NCBI GenBank assembly: GCA_963575745.1
Contig: CAUYUJ010012780.1
Coordinates: forward strand, 540,002 to 604,001
Length of the DNA: 64,000 nt
Direction: 5' to 3'
Origin: Prorocentrum cordatum
Taxonomy: Eukaryota > Sar > Dinophyceae > Prorocentrales > Prorocentraceae
Shown: positions 42,935-53,517 of the stretch, one piece after another
Layout: every line of letters starts with the position of its first letter
Position numbering within the stretch: position 1 is the first letter of the stretch
Position numbers and translations under genes: made by a program
The notes under the pieces: model-generated
What the model saw: only the letters and a program-made list of their open reading frames with translations
The model's database searches: none
Told to the model about the DNA's origin: nothing

Positions 42935-43094
42935 TTAGGTCGGGCATGTCCCCTTGCAGGCGGATCTTGGACGAAAAACAAAAACAACACTAAAATGCAA
43001 AAAAACATTCCCAAACATACTCAAAGCATCGTCCCCAGACTATGTTTTTACTATTTTCGAATATTCGTCCTGTAGAGAGACACGCCCGCCTTAA
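42935..43094. mobile_element. Family A MITE, copy 3 (160 bp)
   Basis: TIRs TTAGGTCGGGCATGTCCCC / reverse complement TTAAGGCGGGCGTGTC. Flanks GCCAAAGA (42927-42934) and GCAAAAGA (43095-43102) are an 8-bp duplication with 7 of 8 matches. Confidence 0.88.
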
Positions 43095-43226
43095 GCAAAA
43101 GAACAAGCTAACGTCTAAAGCTGACAGCGGCCGCGGTTGGGCAGGTGGGCGGCGTTCGTCCCAAAGTGGCAGCGTCCGCGGCGGCACGGATAGCGAGTCT
43201 TGCTCAAGATGGACAAGGACTGCTGA

Positions 43227-43344
43227 TACACTCGACCAGGATAGTAAGAATGCGCGGTAAAGCTGCAAGGGCCTTGGGACGCCATGTTGACGTTCCAAGG
43301 CCCTTGCATCTTGCCGCGCATCCTTACTATCATGGTTGACTGTA
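43227..43344. mobile_element. Family B foldback element, copy 3
   Basis: 118 bp, nearly entirely an inverted repeat: arms of about 50 bp containing AGTAAGAATGCGCGG / AGTAAGGATGCGCGG and GCAAGGGCCTTGG around a loop of about 16 nt (GACGCCATGTTGACGT). It would form a strong hairpin in RNA or single-stranded DNA. Confidence 0.75.
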
Positions 43345-43694
43345 GTCACCGTTCCCGTGTTTCCCGTCCACATTTCAGCCCAGACTTATATCGCAACGTG
43401 AGCCCCAGGAGATCTCGACCCCATTCCCAGGCAGGACTGGCTTTTCATGCCGAGTCGTTGCTTGAAGGTCCCTAGGCTCGGCGAGGGCCGCTGGTGGTCG
43501 AAAACTTTTAAGATTATTCACTGCGTGGAGCTCCCCATATGTGCATCTATTCGCATGGACCTGTCCGCCGTGAATGTCTAGGCGCAAGAGGTTTCGAATA
43601 TGAACGGGATTCAGTTGTGACGGTGTGGTCATGAATCTAACTGCGAATGACTTGGAGTGTGAATGAGCCTCAGTAGTACGAGCGCGCCTCTGCG
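43345..43694. other. Intergenic, no gene seen
   Basis: No repeat or coding feature recognised. Confidence 0.45.
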
Positions 43695-44060
43695 CATGAG
43701 CCTGGGGTTTCCTGGGGCCTCCTGAAACCTACTGGGGCTTCCTGGGGCCTCCTGGAGCCTCTTGGGGCCTCCTGAAACCTCCTAAGGAGGATTCGTGCCC
43801 CAGGGGAGGCCCAATCTCTAAACATTGCGGATCGGATTGGAACCACAGGAGAAAAGCAATCTATAGGAACATACGTAAAACACCAAGGACTCGTGCCCCA
43901 GGAGAGGCCCAATCTATAGGAACATCAGTAAAACACTCAGGATTGTGTACACAGGAGAAGGACAATCTGCAGAAACATACGTATAACATCAAGGATTCGT
44001 GCTCCAAGTGAGGCCCAATCTATAGGAGCATCCGTAAAACATATGGGATTGGAGCCACTC
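43695..44060. repeat. Minisatellite followed by a 55-bp-type degenerate tandem repeat
   Basis: 43695-43790 has GGGGCCTCCTGGAGCCTCTT-like units, the reverse-strand form of the CCCCAAGAGGC minisatellite. 43790-44055 has four to five diverged units containing GGATTCGTGCCCCAGG, AGGCCCAATCTATAGGAACA and GTAAAACA. Confidence 0.75.
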
Positions 44061-44079
44061 CTGTTGCATTACGAGGCCT

Positions 44080-44330
44080 CCTGCTCCTGGGGCCTCTCGG
44101 GGCCTCCTGTTGCCTTCCGAGGCCTCCTGGCGCTTCCTATGGCCTCCTACGGCCTCCTGTGGCTTCCCGATGCCTCCTGGAGCTTCCTGGGGCCTCCTGG
44201 AGCCTCTTGGGACATCCTGTGGCCTCTTGAATCTTTCTGTGGCCTCCTGATGCCTCCTGGGACCTCATGTGGTCTCCTGGGGCCTCCTGGAGCCTGTTGG
44301 AGCCTCCTGTGGCATCCTGAAGAGAATCTG
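44080..44330 (+). repeat. GGCCTCCTGG minisatellite
   Basis: Irregular 10-12-bp array (GGGGCCTCCTGGAGCC), reverse orientation of the units at 11735 and 24290. Confidence 0.78.
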
Positions 44331-44406
44331 TGCCCACGAATCTGGCCACCAAAACAAGCAAACCGATCGAGACATCTTCAACATCTGGCCCACCTGGGGG
44401 GTGAAA

Positions 44407-44812
44407 ATGAGCGCCTCGCTCGAGACATCCTCCAAATCTGCTCCGAATCGAAGGATGTTGGGACAATAAATAGACAAACCGCTTGAAACATCCCCACAAA
44501 ACTGCCGCGAACGGGACCGTGCAAAACCCCTCGACGGCTTCCCTAAGGGACGTACAAATGAGCGCCTCGCTCGAGACATCCTCCAAATCTGCTCCGAAAG
44601 CGAAGGATGTTGGGACAGAAAGCAGGCAAACCGCTTGAGATATCCCCACGAAACTGCTGCGAACGGGACCGTACAATACCCCTCGCCGGCTCCCCTTTAG
44701 GGACGTGAAAATGAGCGCCTCGCTCGAGACATCCTCAAAATGCTCCGAAAGCGAAGGATGTTGGGACAGAAAACAAGCAAACCGCTTGAGACATCCCCAC
44801 AAAACAGGCACC
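44407..44812 (+). repeat. Tandem repeat of about 152 bp, nearly three copies
   Basis: Copies start with ATGAGCGCCTCGCTCGAGAC at 44407, 44558 and 44711 and share GCGAAGGATGTTGGGACA and CGAACGGGACCGT. A partial unit precedes at about 44352. Stops occur in all copies; not coding. Confidence 0.9.
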
Positions 44813-44979
44813 GCAGGTGAGGGGTTCAGCTCAGCATGTTGCCCCCCGGCAGCCTTTGAAGCTCGGTTGCGGGAGGGCGGGATTTATGCGACAGGGCGAG
44901 CTGCGCCCCCAGCCGCGGCGTCTAGCCGCAGCGCACGTACTGGAGCAAAAGGGTGCTCCTCTTTCAAAACATAGGGTTC

Positions 44980-46815
44980 TACGACGTGACGGGCTGCGAG
45001 GAACCCGCGGATTCAGACGGGGGGGGCGCCGGGGGCGGGCGGGCGAGGGCCCCGGGATGCGCGCGCGGGCGGGCGGCGCATGGGCGTCAGGGGGCGCGCC
45101 GTCGGCCCTGCCCCCCCCGCCAGGGGGGGGGGGCAAAACAGGAAATTGAATTAGCTGAGCTGTCAGCGGCCGCGCGCGCCGGCGCAGAAGCCTTCGCTCC
45201 GGCGCATCGCCCTCGCGCTGCTTGCGAAGATGCTGCTGGCTCTTGCGGGGCGGGCTCTCTCCCGTGATGATGCGAGCTCCCCGCAACTCGCCCACTTGAG
45301 ATGGCGAGGGCAGAGGCCAGAGGTGGCGATGGCGGCGGGGATAGGGGCGCCGTGACCGAGCGCGCTGGACATGGCGCGGCCCCTCGAGTGGCCGTGGGCC
45401 CGTTCTCTGTCGGACCAGGCATCTTCGGCGATGTTGGCATCGCCTCCGCTGCCCTGCGGCGGCGGCGGCGCTCGCCAGCCGCGATTGGCCACGCCAGCTG
45501 CTTAATTGCCTGAATGCGGTTGGGTGGTGGCCGCGATTGATCGACCCGGGCGTCGCCCGCGCGACCGTGGGCCCGCCCGACGCGGGCGCAGCTGCAGGCG
45601 TAGCCGGGGGTGCCGTCGCCGCCGCCCTCGTCTGGGCCACGCCCATGGCCGCGCGCGCCTCCGGCGGCGCCTGCACGGCCATCGTCTGCGCCATGTCGCC
45701 GCCGCGCTGGGAGGCCGTCGTGAGCTTCGCCGCGCGCGTGAACTGCTACTGCACCTGGTGTGTTGCTATATGCATCATAAGGTCGATGCGCGATGCCTGC
45801 TCGACAATCAGCTTGGTCTGGGATGCCTGGGACTCGGCCAGCGCGTTGATCCCTTGAGTCGCTGGGCGCACGCTGCCACTCGCCTGCCGATGGTATATAT
45901 CCGTGGTAACGGCTGCCAATTCTTGCTGCCCTTTGCCAGCGGCCTTGGCCTGAGCCAGCGCCGTGGCCATCTGCTGGGCCCGGTGGGAAACGGGCCAAGC
46001 GGCGGCGGCCCTTGCGGCGGCGGCGACGGGTGCGCAACCGAGCCGGCGCAGGCCCCCGCGCCTGTCCAGCAGCAACAACCACCAGACCCAGGCGCTGTGC
46101 CTGCCTCCGTCGCCATGTCGCCCACCTGCAGCTGGGCGATGGTGGACTCGAGCTGGTCTATCTCCACTTTGGCCTTCATATCCCCTTCGCGGGTGGCCTG
46201 CATGCGCGCCTGGACGCCGTCGAGTATTTTTTGGGAAAAAATATGTGTTGAGCTTTTTTTCTCATTCGCCTTGGTGAGTGCCAAGCGGGCGATGAAGGTC
46301 TGCCTATCCGTACCTCCTGGGATCGCGAGCGTGTATTTAATACATGCAATCTCCTTCTCCGCAGCTGCATCCTCTACGCTTGTCTTAGTCATGACCTTGA
46401 TCACATGCGCGGAGGGATACATGCGTTGCTTGAGGTCGCTCCTCCAAAACATCACCCTGTTCTCGTCCACAGGCATAGGGTCGTAGGTGTGTGTGTGTGT
46501 GTGTCTGCTGGAAAATGCGGCACATGTCTGGCGTTATGGCTGGGATGCGCTTGACTATCCTTTCCACGTCGGGGTCGTTGGTCCCCTCGCTGCGATCTCG
46601 TCTCCGTCGGCTGTCGCTTCTCGACCGTTCTTGGCGACCTGCACCGCGCCCTGCTGGACATGTCCCTCCGCACTTGCACTTTGGATACGTGCTGTAGTTC
46701 CATATCCCGCACTTGCAAGTCCAAGAATCAGACGGGATCTCACGTGGATCTGTCGGCCGTGACGGTTTTTCGAGGTCCCCACCGCAAACGCAAGCGAAAC
46801 CACCAGCCGTGCACT
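44980..46815 (-). pseudogene. Decayed ORF1-like gene (zinc finger, coiled coil)
   Basis: On the minus strand, a cysteine cluster WTCKCGIWNYSTYPKCKCGG lies at about 46730-46671. It is followed in one frame by a basic segment and VERIVKRIPAITPDMCRIFQ, then a THTHTH run encoded by a CA microsatellite (about 46486-46503). The frame then shifts to PVDENRVMFWRSDLKQRMYP and a long helical segment (ILDGVQARMQATREGDMKAK and on). A further shift leads to coiled-coil-like AAGKGQQELAAVTTDIYHRQ and Pro/Ala-rich sequence to about 45000. The cysteine-rich, helical, Pro/Ala-rich order resembles LINE-1 ORF1. No ORF2 follows. The microsatellite slippage is the likely cause of the first frame break. Confidence 0.6.
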
Positions 46816-47128
46816 ATGCCTCTTGAAGCGCTGGCGTCTGTGCCAAGCAGGCTCTCTCTGACTCCAGCTCTGAGCAGGAAAGGAGCGTGGTCAACAACTG
46901 TGGTACAAAACCAAAACCAACACTCTTTGGGTTTTTCCTCCTCCTCTTCCTCGTCCTCCTCCCCCCATCCTCGTCCTCCTTTTCCTTCCCCTTTTCGTTC
47001 TCATCTTTTCAATCCTTCCTACTGGTGGCGCCCCAGTCCGTCAATACGGTGCCGAAAAAGTAAATAGTTTCGGCTATCGGTGGGGGACTCTGAAGACCCA
47101 TGACGGTTATTCTCAGGTTGAGATGATG
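46816..47128. other. Intergenic, no gene seen
   Basis: Short CCT-rich stretch at about 46936-46995; otherwise featureless. Confidence 0.5.
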
Positions 47129-47235
47129 AAGGGCGAGGAAAACATCGGGTGAGGATACATCGAGAATCTCTGACATCTGGCAACTTCGGAGGCTGTATCG
47201 GAACGTTCTGGAACGGGCTTATCCTCGTCCTAGCT
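47129..47235. mobile_element. Family D element, internally deleted copy
   Basis: GGTGAGGATACATCGAGAAT and TCTCTGACATCTGG on the left and GGAACGGGCTTATCCTCGTC on the right match Family D ends. About 50 bp of the palindromic middle is missing. Confidence 0.62.
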
Positions 47236-50200
47236 CTGTCTGGCTCCTCCCTCCATCCCTCCTCTCCCTCTTGCTCCTATCAGACCTCCTCGCCCACTCC
47301 TGTCACTGCTCCCTGATCCTCGGCCGTTGCTCCGAAAGCGCATCTCCCGAGCACGGGAACTTCAATAAACGGGGGCATTGGCACAACCAGGAGAACTGCA
47401 GCCGTTGGGCGAAACTCGCCGCCGAGCTGTGAAATTCCTCCTCCTCCCCCGTTGCTGCTGCTCCTTCTCCTCCTCCTCCTTCTCCTCCTCCTGCCCCTCT
47501 TCCTTCGCCTGCTGGAGCCGAGAAGGAATGGCGGAACACCTGGGCCTGGGGTTCTGCATAGCAGTGCGCCAGGCAGGGGACAGCGTGGCCCAATCACACA
47601 GGAAGGGGCCCAGGGACAGACCAATAGATAAGCACACATCCCAGGACTCCTCATAGCTTCGAAATGTTTTGGCTGTTCGTCTTCCCCTCCACTCCCCGTG
47701 GTTTCCATATCTTCTGTAAGGGCACCTAACTTCGCGCTTCGCGCTGCGCAAAGAGCGAATGACTTCGCGCTCTCGCGCCTTCCCCCAATGGAGAAGAGGA
47801 GGATGAACAGAAATCAGATCCGAACCGCAAAGCGCAAATAACTTCTCGCCCTCGAGGGCGCCCTTAACAAGCTCCCCGACGTCTCAAAGGGGTCGGATGC
47901 AGCTTTTGGGCGGGCTTCCCACTAGGGGGAGGGCGAGGGGGGTCACCACAAGGGGGATCGGCCCAAAACTGATCAGCAATCGAAGAACCCGTACCAATTT
48001 GGGACGAGACCCAGGGTGGGGGAGTCAAAAGCATATACATAGGGAAACAGGGGGGGTTCTGCAGATGCATATTTCTGCAGATGTACCGAACCAAACCGCC
48101 TAGAACAACGATCCCTAACGCAAGCACAGTGACCTTAGCTAAGCTGGGTGTTCAGTGTGTTATTCAGATTAGAACTTGTTTTTACATCTCGATGGAAAAC
48201 ATCCGCGCGGACTTCAGACCGTGCACTGTATCCCCCACCCGGTCGGCTGAGGTTGGTAGGCATTGAGACAAATATCCCCGACACACCTCGCCCGTCCAGC
48301 ATACAAACCGCGGCCGCCAAGCCCTGCACAATCTGGGTGGTCCCTGAATGTCCCGCTGCGCCAGCCCTGCACACCGCGGCCGCCAATCCTCCAGTCCGAC
48401 GACACCATAACGAACAAGCATAGTTATAGAACATACGTACCCGATGAATCTCCCCACCAGAAGGCGTCACAGCGTCAGGCTGTCTACATACACCCAGGAG
48501 AGCCATGCATCTGGGAAAATGCGCGAACCATCTGCACCAGTCACGCGCACACGCACACACACACACACACACGCCAAGAGCATACATCAATAACGCACGC
48601 CACGAACCTACACCTACAAAATACAACAAGCACAGACATCACGCACCAACTCCATAACAAACAACGATGAACGACCAAGCACAAAAGACACATACAACAC
48701 CCGTAGTATACGACAAACGTATACACCAGCCGCATACATCAATCTCATATTCCAAAAGTTCAGTCCTGAACAGCATGTTGACACGACCAGACACAACTCA
48801 CAGACACCCTACCAGACATCAATACCATACACCAACAAGGGACACCACTGGCATACTCTCATACCACACATCACGAACATGAACTGACATCATGGAACAA
48901 CATATAACATGTACCAGAACATGCCACCGATAACATACACGCGCATCTAAACTGCCCCCAAGGCAGGCGCCCATAACTTGCACCAACAACATGCCCCTTC
49001 AGCGTGGACCATGGTCAGACACCAGGATCAGTGACAAAGAGCAGACGCCAAGCACAGGCAGCAACGCCTACCGCCAATTATTTACATTCGGAACGCATAG
49101 CAAGATCATACATCAAGGAATTAAGGACACGCATTGTTAGCACACGCAAGTGATACTACACTGAAGCCCATTGGCTGGCATCACTCTAGGCAACACGAAT
49201 GTGTGTCCTTGCAATCGTTTGTTCCTAAGTCGCCTGAAGTTGCCGCGCCCCGCCGCACGGATGTCTTCGCGACCTCGCGAGGCCACCTGGGAGAAGGGCA
49301 GCTCTCTTGCCAAGGCCGCGACGCGCGAAGCGAGATTACCTTCGCGCCCTGAGGGAGCGCCCGGTGATCTCTGAGAGCAGGAGACAGCAGGGGCAGCAGG
49401 GCGGAACGATGGATGGAGGCGGGGGCCCCGATTAACAGCAGAGCGGCTATTCGACCATGGCACCTGTCCTGGTGAGCGCGCGACGCTCGCGCTCCCGCAG
49501 TTAGCTGGCCGCGCGCGCCGGCACAGCCCACAAGGGAAGTGATCGGGGCCGGGCCGAAAAAAAACACAGGGGTGGCGCGGTCCCCTCCCCAGGGAAGAGG
49601 GAGGCGGTGGAGGCGAAGGAGGAAGGGGAGGAGGGGGAGGAGCAGATAGGGGATCAGCATGGAAAGAGGGGAGAGGATGCAGAGAACAAACCCTGGAGCA
49701 GCATACGGAGATAGGAGGGAGGAGGGGGGAGCAGGGTGAAGGGGGGAGGACGAGGAGGAGGAGCCCTGAAGGAGGAGATTGAGCAATGGAGAGGCGGGGA
49801 AAGGAGACGGCGGAGCATGGGGGGAGAGGACGAGGAGGAGGAGCAGGCGGGAGGCAAGGATGGAGGATGGAGATGGTAATAAATGGCAGGAGCTCCGTTG
49901 ACAAGAAATGCATCGCACAGTCCTGACTGACATGGGAGGCGAACGATGGGGCGGCGGATGAGGGGAGAGGAGGAGGAGAAACGGGAGGAGGCGAGGCGGA
50001 GGAGGAACAGGAGGAGGAGCAAAAGCAAAGGCGGGAGGCGGCGGAGGAGGAGCGGGAGGCGGAGCAGGGCGAGCGGGGAGGCAGACTCTCGCCCACCGCC
50101 ACGTCGCTATCTCGGCGCGGCCCCGACGGCGCGGCGCGCGAGCGCAGGCTCTCCCACGAGCGGCGTTCACCCTGTCGCGGGCGGCCACCAAGGCTCAGCG

Positions 50201-50419
50201 CCCAGGGCGCAGCGTGCCCCCCCTCCTCACTCTCAGGCCAAGGCAGCCGAGCCCGACAACGGAAAGCGCGTCGAAGCAACTGCTTCTCCATAGTTTTGGA
50301 CTCCGCCGAGGCTTGATCATCCGAGGACGCCCTGGGACGCCACGAAACAGCAAGCTAGCCTGGCAAAAAAGGACCCAACCATATGCAATCGTGAGTAATG
50401 CAGTTGTGAGCATCGTCTT
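47236..50419. other. Long intergenic stretch, no gene seen
   Basis: Includes a CCT-rich block (47447-47505), the third copy of the GGGCCCAGGGACA repeat (47604-47650), a CA microsatellite (48549-48573) and strongly purine-rich GGAGGAG sequence (49590-50080). A 384-codon minus frame across 49137-50291 is a translation of that simple sequence. The A/C-rich stretch 48580-49000 has no coding signature. Confidence 0.5.
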
Positions 50420-52282
50420 CGATTCGGTGGAGCTCCCCATGGGGCCATGAAGCATGCGAGGGGTGAACCGGCAGGAGCGCGGGGACCGCGTGCGGGCCAC
50501 TGGGGCCTTTGGTGGAGCTCCTTATGGGGCGACGAGGCGTGTGAACGGTGTGCCGACATGAGCGGGGGGACGTCTGCGGACGCGGCCACTGGGCCGTCGG
50601 TGGAGCTCCATACGGGGCCGGGGCCGCATGCGAACTGCGGCACTGGGATCTTCAGTGGAGCTCTCCATGTGGCCACGAAGCGCGAAGGTGTGTGTGTGTG
50701 TGCCGAATTGGGTGGCACGGACGGATGCGAACTGCGCCACTGGGACCTGCGGTGGAGCTCCCGAAGGGGCCACGAAACGTGGGAGGCGTGTGCCGAAAGT
50801 GGCGGCGGGGACGCATTCAAACTGTCCCACTGGAGTCTTCGGTGGAGCTCCCTATGGGGCTACGAAGCGTGTGAATGGTGTACCGAAATGAGTGGCGGGA
50901 GCGCATGCGAACTGCGCCACTGGGACATTCCGTGGAGCTCCCTGTGGGGCCACGAAGCGTGCGAGGGGTGTGCCAAAGCGGGCGGCGGATAAGCATGCGA
51001 ACGGCGCCACTAGGAATTTCGGTGGAGCTCTTTACGGGGCCACGAATGTGTGAGGGGTGTGCCGGAACGGGCCTCTGAGACCTTCGGTGGAGCTCCCTAT
51101 GGGGCCACGAAACGTGTGAGGGATGTGCCGAAATGGGTCACTGTGACCTTCGGAGGAACTCCCTATGCGACGTGTGAAGAGTGTGCCGGATTGAGTGCGG
51201 GGCCGCATGCGAACTGCGCCACGGGAACCTCATGTGGAGCTTCCTAAGTGGCCGCGAAGATTGAAAGGAGCATGCCGAAATGAGTGCGTGACCGCATGGG
51301 AGCTGCGCCACTAGGACCTTCGTTGGAAGGCTCCACCAAAGGTCCCACTGGCTCGTTCGCATGCGGACCGGCACCCATTTCGGCTCACCCCTCTCACGCT
51401 TCGCGGCCCCATAGGGAGCCCGACATGAGGTCCCAGTGACGCAGTTCGCATGCGGTCCCTCACTCATTTCAGTACACCTCTCACACGCTTCGTGGCCTCA
51501 TGGGGAGCTCCACCGAAATTTCCAGTGGGGCAGTTCGCATGCGGTCCCACACCCATTTCGGCACACCCCTCGAACGTTTCGTGCGCCATAGGGTGCTTCA
51601 CCTGAGGACCCCATGGGCGCAATTCGCTTTCGGTCCCGCCCTCATTTCGGCACCCCCCTCACACGTTTCGTGGCCCCGTAAAGAGCTCCACCGAAATTCC
51701 CAGTGGCGCAATTCGTATGCGGTCCCGCCACCCATTCTGGCACACCCCTGAATTACACGTGTCGTGGCCCCGTAGGGATACCTGAGGGGCCGCGAAGCGT
51801 ATGAAGGGTGTACCGGAATTGTTGGCGGGACCGCCTGCGAACTGCGCAACTGGCACCGTCGGTGGAACCGCAAGCGAACTGCGCAACTGGCACCGTCGGT
51901 GGAACTCCCTATGGGGCCACGAAGCGTGTGAAGGGTGTGCCGAAACGGGTGCGGGACCGCCTGCGAACTGCGCCACTGGGACCTTCGGTGGAGCTCCCTA
52001 TGGGGCCACGAAGCGTGTGAGAGGTGTACCGACCTGGGTGGCGGGACCGCAGAAGAACTGCGCCACTGGGAATTTCGGAGGAGCTCTTTAGGGGGCCACG
52101 AAACGTGTGAGGGGGGTGCCGAACTGAGTGCGGGACCCAAAGCGAATTGCACCCATTGGGACCTCAGGTGGAGCACCCTGCAGCGCCGCGAAGCGTGAGG
52201 AGGGGTGAGCCGAAATGGGTGTGGGACCGCATGCGAACTGCGCCTCTGGAAATTTCGGTGGAGCTCTTTACGGGGCCAAGAA
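50420..52282. repeat. Degenerate satellite of about 90-bp units, with an inverted block
   Basis: Units contain GGTGGAGCTCCCTATGGGGC, CACGAAGCGTGTGAGGGGTG and CGCATGCGAACTGCGCCACT. Units on the plus strand start near 50426, 50511, 50599, 50751, 50841, 50931, 51021, 51085 and 51234. 51330-51780 holds the same unit in inverted orientation, and plus orientation resumes from about 51781. Most intact spacings are 85-98 bp; shorter ones carry deletions. All frames are repeat translations. Confidence 0.9.
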
Positions 52283-52292
52283 TTGGCTCAAG
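52283..52292 (+). other. Truncated SL remnant at LINE-2 5' end
   Basis: TTGGCTCAAG, identical to the last 10 nt of the SL, lies exactly at the satellite/LINE junction. Ten bases alone could be chance, but the position matches that of the SL in the other elements. Confidence 0.6.
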
Positions 52293-52387
52293 GCGCTCAC
52301 GCGGCGCCCAAGCCTCGTTACCCAAGCCTCGTTACTCAAGTTGTCGTTACGTTCTTTACATTTTCCACCTTACAAATCACACTTCCG

Positions 52388-53419
52388 ATGGCGTCTGCTT
52401 CTTCTGGTGATGGCGAAAAGCGTCTTGCAGGTACTCCAGCCAGGCAGCTGTAAAACATCATAGAATCCACAGTCCGCTTCAAGAAATGGATGGGCTTGAA
52501 GACAAAGACGATAGAGGGAAGACATCTACGCCGGCTGGGGTGGGTGGGAGTCACAGGTGAGATGACGAGAAACGATGACATCACAATGGAGTCGATGGAA
52601 CATCTCTTCAAACAACACATTCGTCCAATCCAGGCGGACATCGAGGCCATCAAGGCGAACAGTGTCTCCCGACAGGACCTCGATGACGCTGTCAACCCAC
52701 TGAAGAAGGCGATCCTAAACATCTCCACCAAAGAGGCCGTTTTGGAAGCGAATCCATCCCATTCAACATCAACGAGGAAAGCGTGCGACGGCTGCATCGA
52801 CCGGGACGGCTGTGGAAGCAAGCTTCACGAACTTGAGGCACAAGTTGCCGCATTTCAACTCTCTCCACACCGGGCCTCGACAACTACGTCTGCAGGCGAC
52901 AAGCGTCACCTTACCGGAGTTGTTGGGAATTTTGACGGTTTCGACTCGCTTGCATCGGCTACATGGTTGAGGCAGCAGCTGCAGGCCTGCTCAGGTCCAC
53001 CGCCGCACACGATCTGCGCCAAAGGTGTATTTTCAAATCTCGTCTTTGCCGAGTCTGGGAGTACGGCCGATAGAGATTCCGCAGTTGCGTTCGTTCGAAA
53101 TGCCACTTTGCAGCGTGATGGAAAACAAGTCTGGGATACCCAAGACAGGCCTCCCTCTGCGCGGCCAGCACGCAACCTTTACTTTGGTACCAAGTACCTT
53201 CTCAAGAAACAATTCGATATCACCTATACGATCTGGGTGGTGGACGAGGAACCGTACACAGTCCATGTCGGCGGGAAGTTGGTGCTGACCGCCGAGATCT
53301 CCGAGAACGCGCTCGTGTTGAGTGGTCGGAGGTTTGGCAGGCTTGAAAGGAGCTTCAAGACTCCCCCGACCTTCAGGATCTTGTCGACAAGTGCCAAGGA
53401 ATACTTGAACGCTCTCTGA
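52388..53419 (+). pseudogene. LINE-2 ORF1, one nonsense codon
   Basis: ATG at 52388 gives MASASSGDGEKRLAGTPARQ, then L and an in-frame TAA (52451-52453). The same frame then continues uninterrupted to TGA 53417-53419. The body has a helical, coiled-coil-like segment (MEHLFKQHIRPIQADIEAIK), a Cys pair region (CDGCIDRDGCG) and a C-terminal part resembling an RNA-binding fold in layout (VFSNLVFAESGSTADRDSAV). LINE ORF1 proteins bind element RNA. Apart from the TAA it is intact, so decay is recent or the stop is read through. Confidence 0.72.
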
Positions 53420-53517
53420 GGGGACTGAAAGGAGCAAGCAAGGGATCCAAATAGGAATCGCGGCAGGTGCCAGCCCAGGCCGAAACCAGAGCCGAAAATG
53501 CACGCTGAAGTAAACAT

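Noticed and set aside
49137-50291. 384-codon minus-strand open frame
   Set aside because: Ser/Pro-rich translation of purine-rich simple sequence on the other strand. An overlapping frame of 336 codons is equally open, which indicates composition rather than coding.
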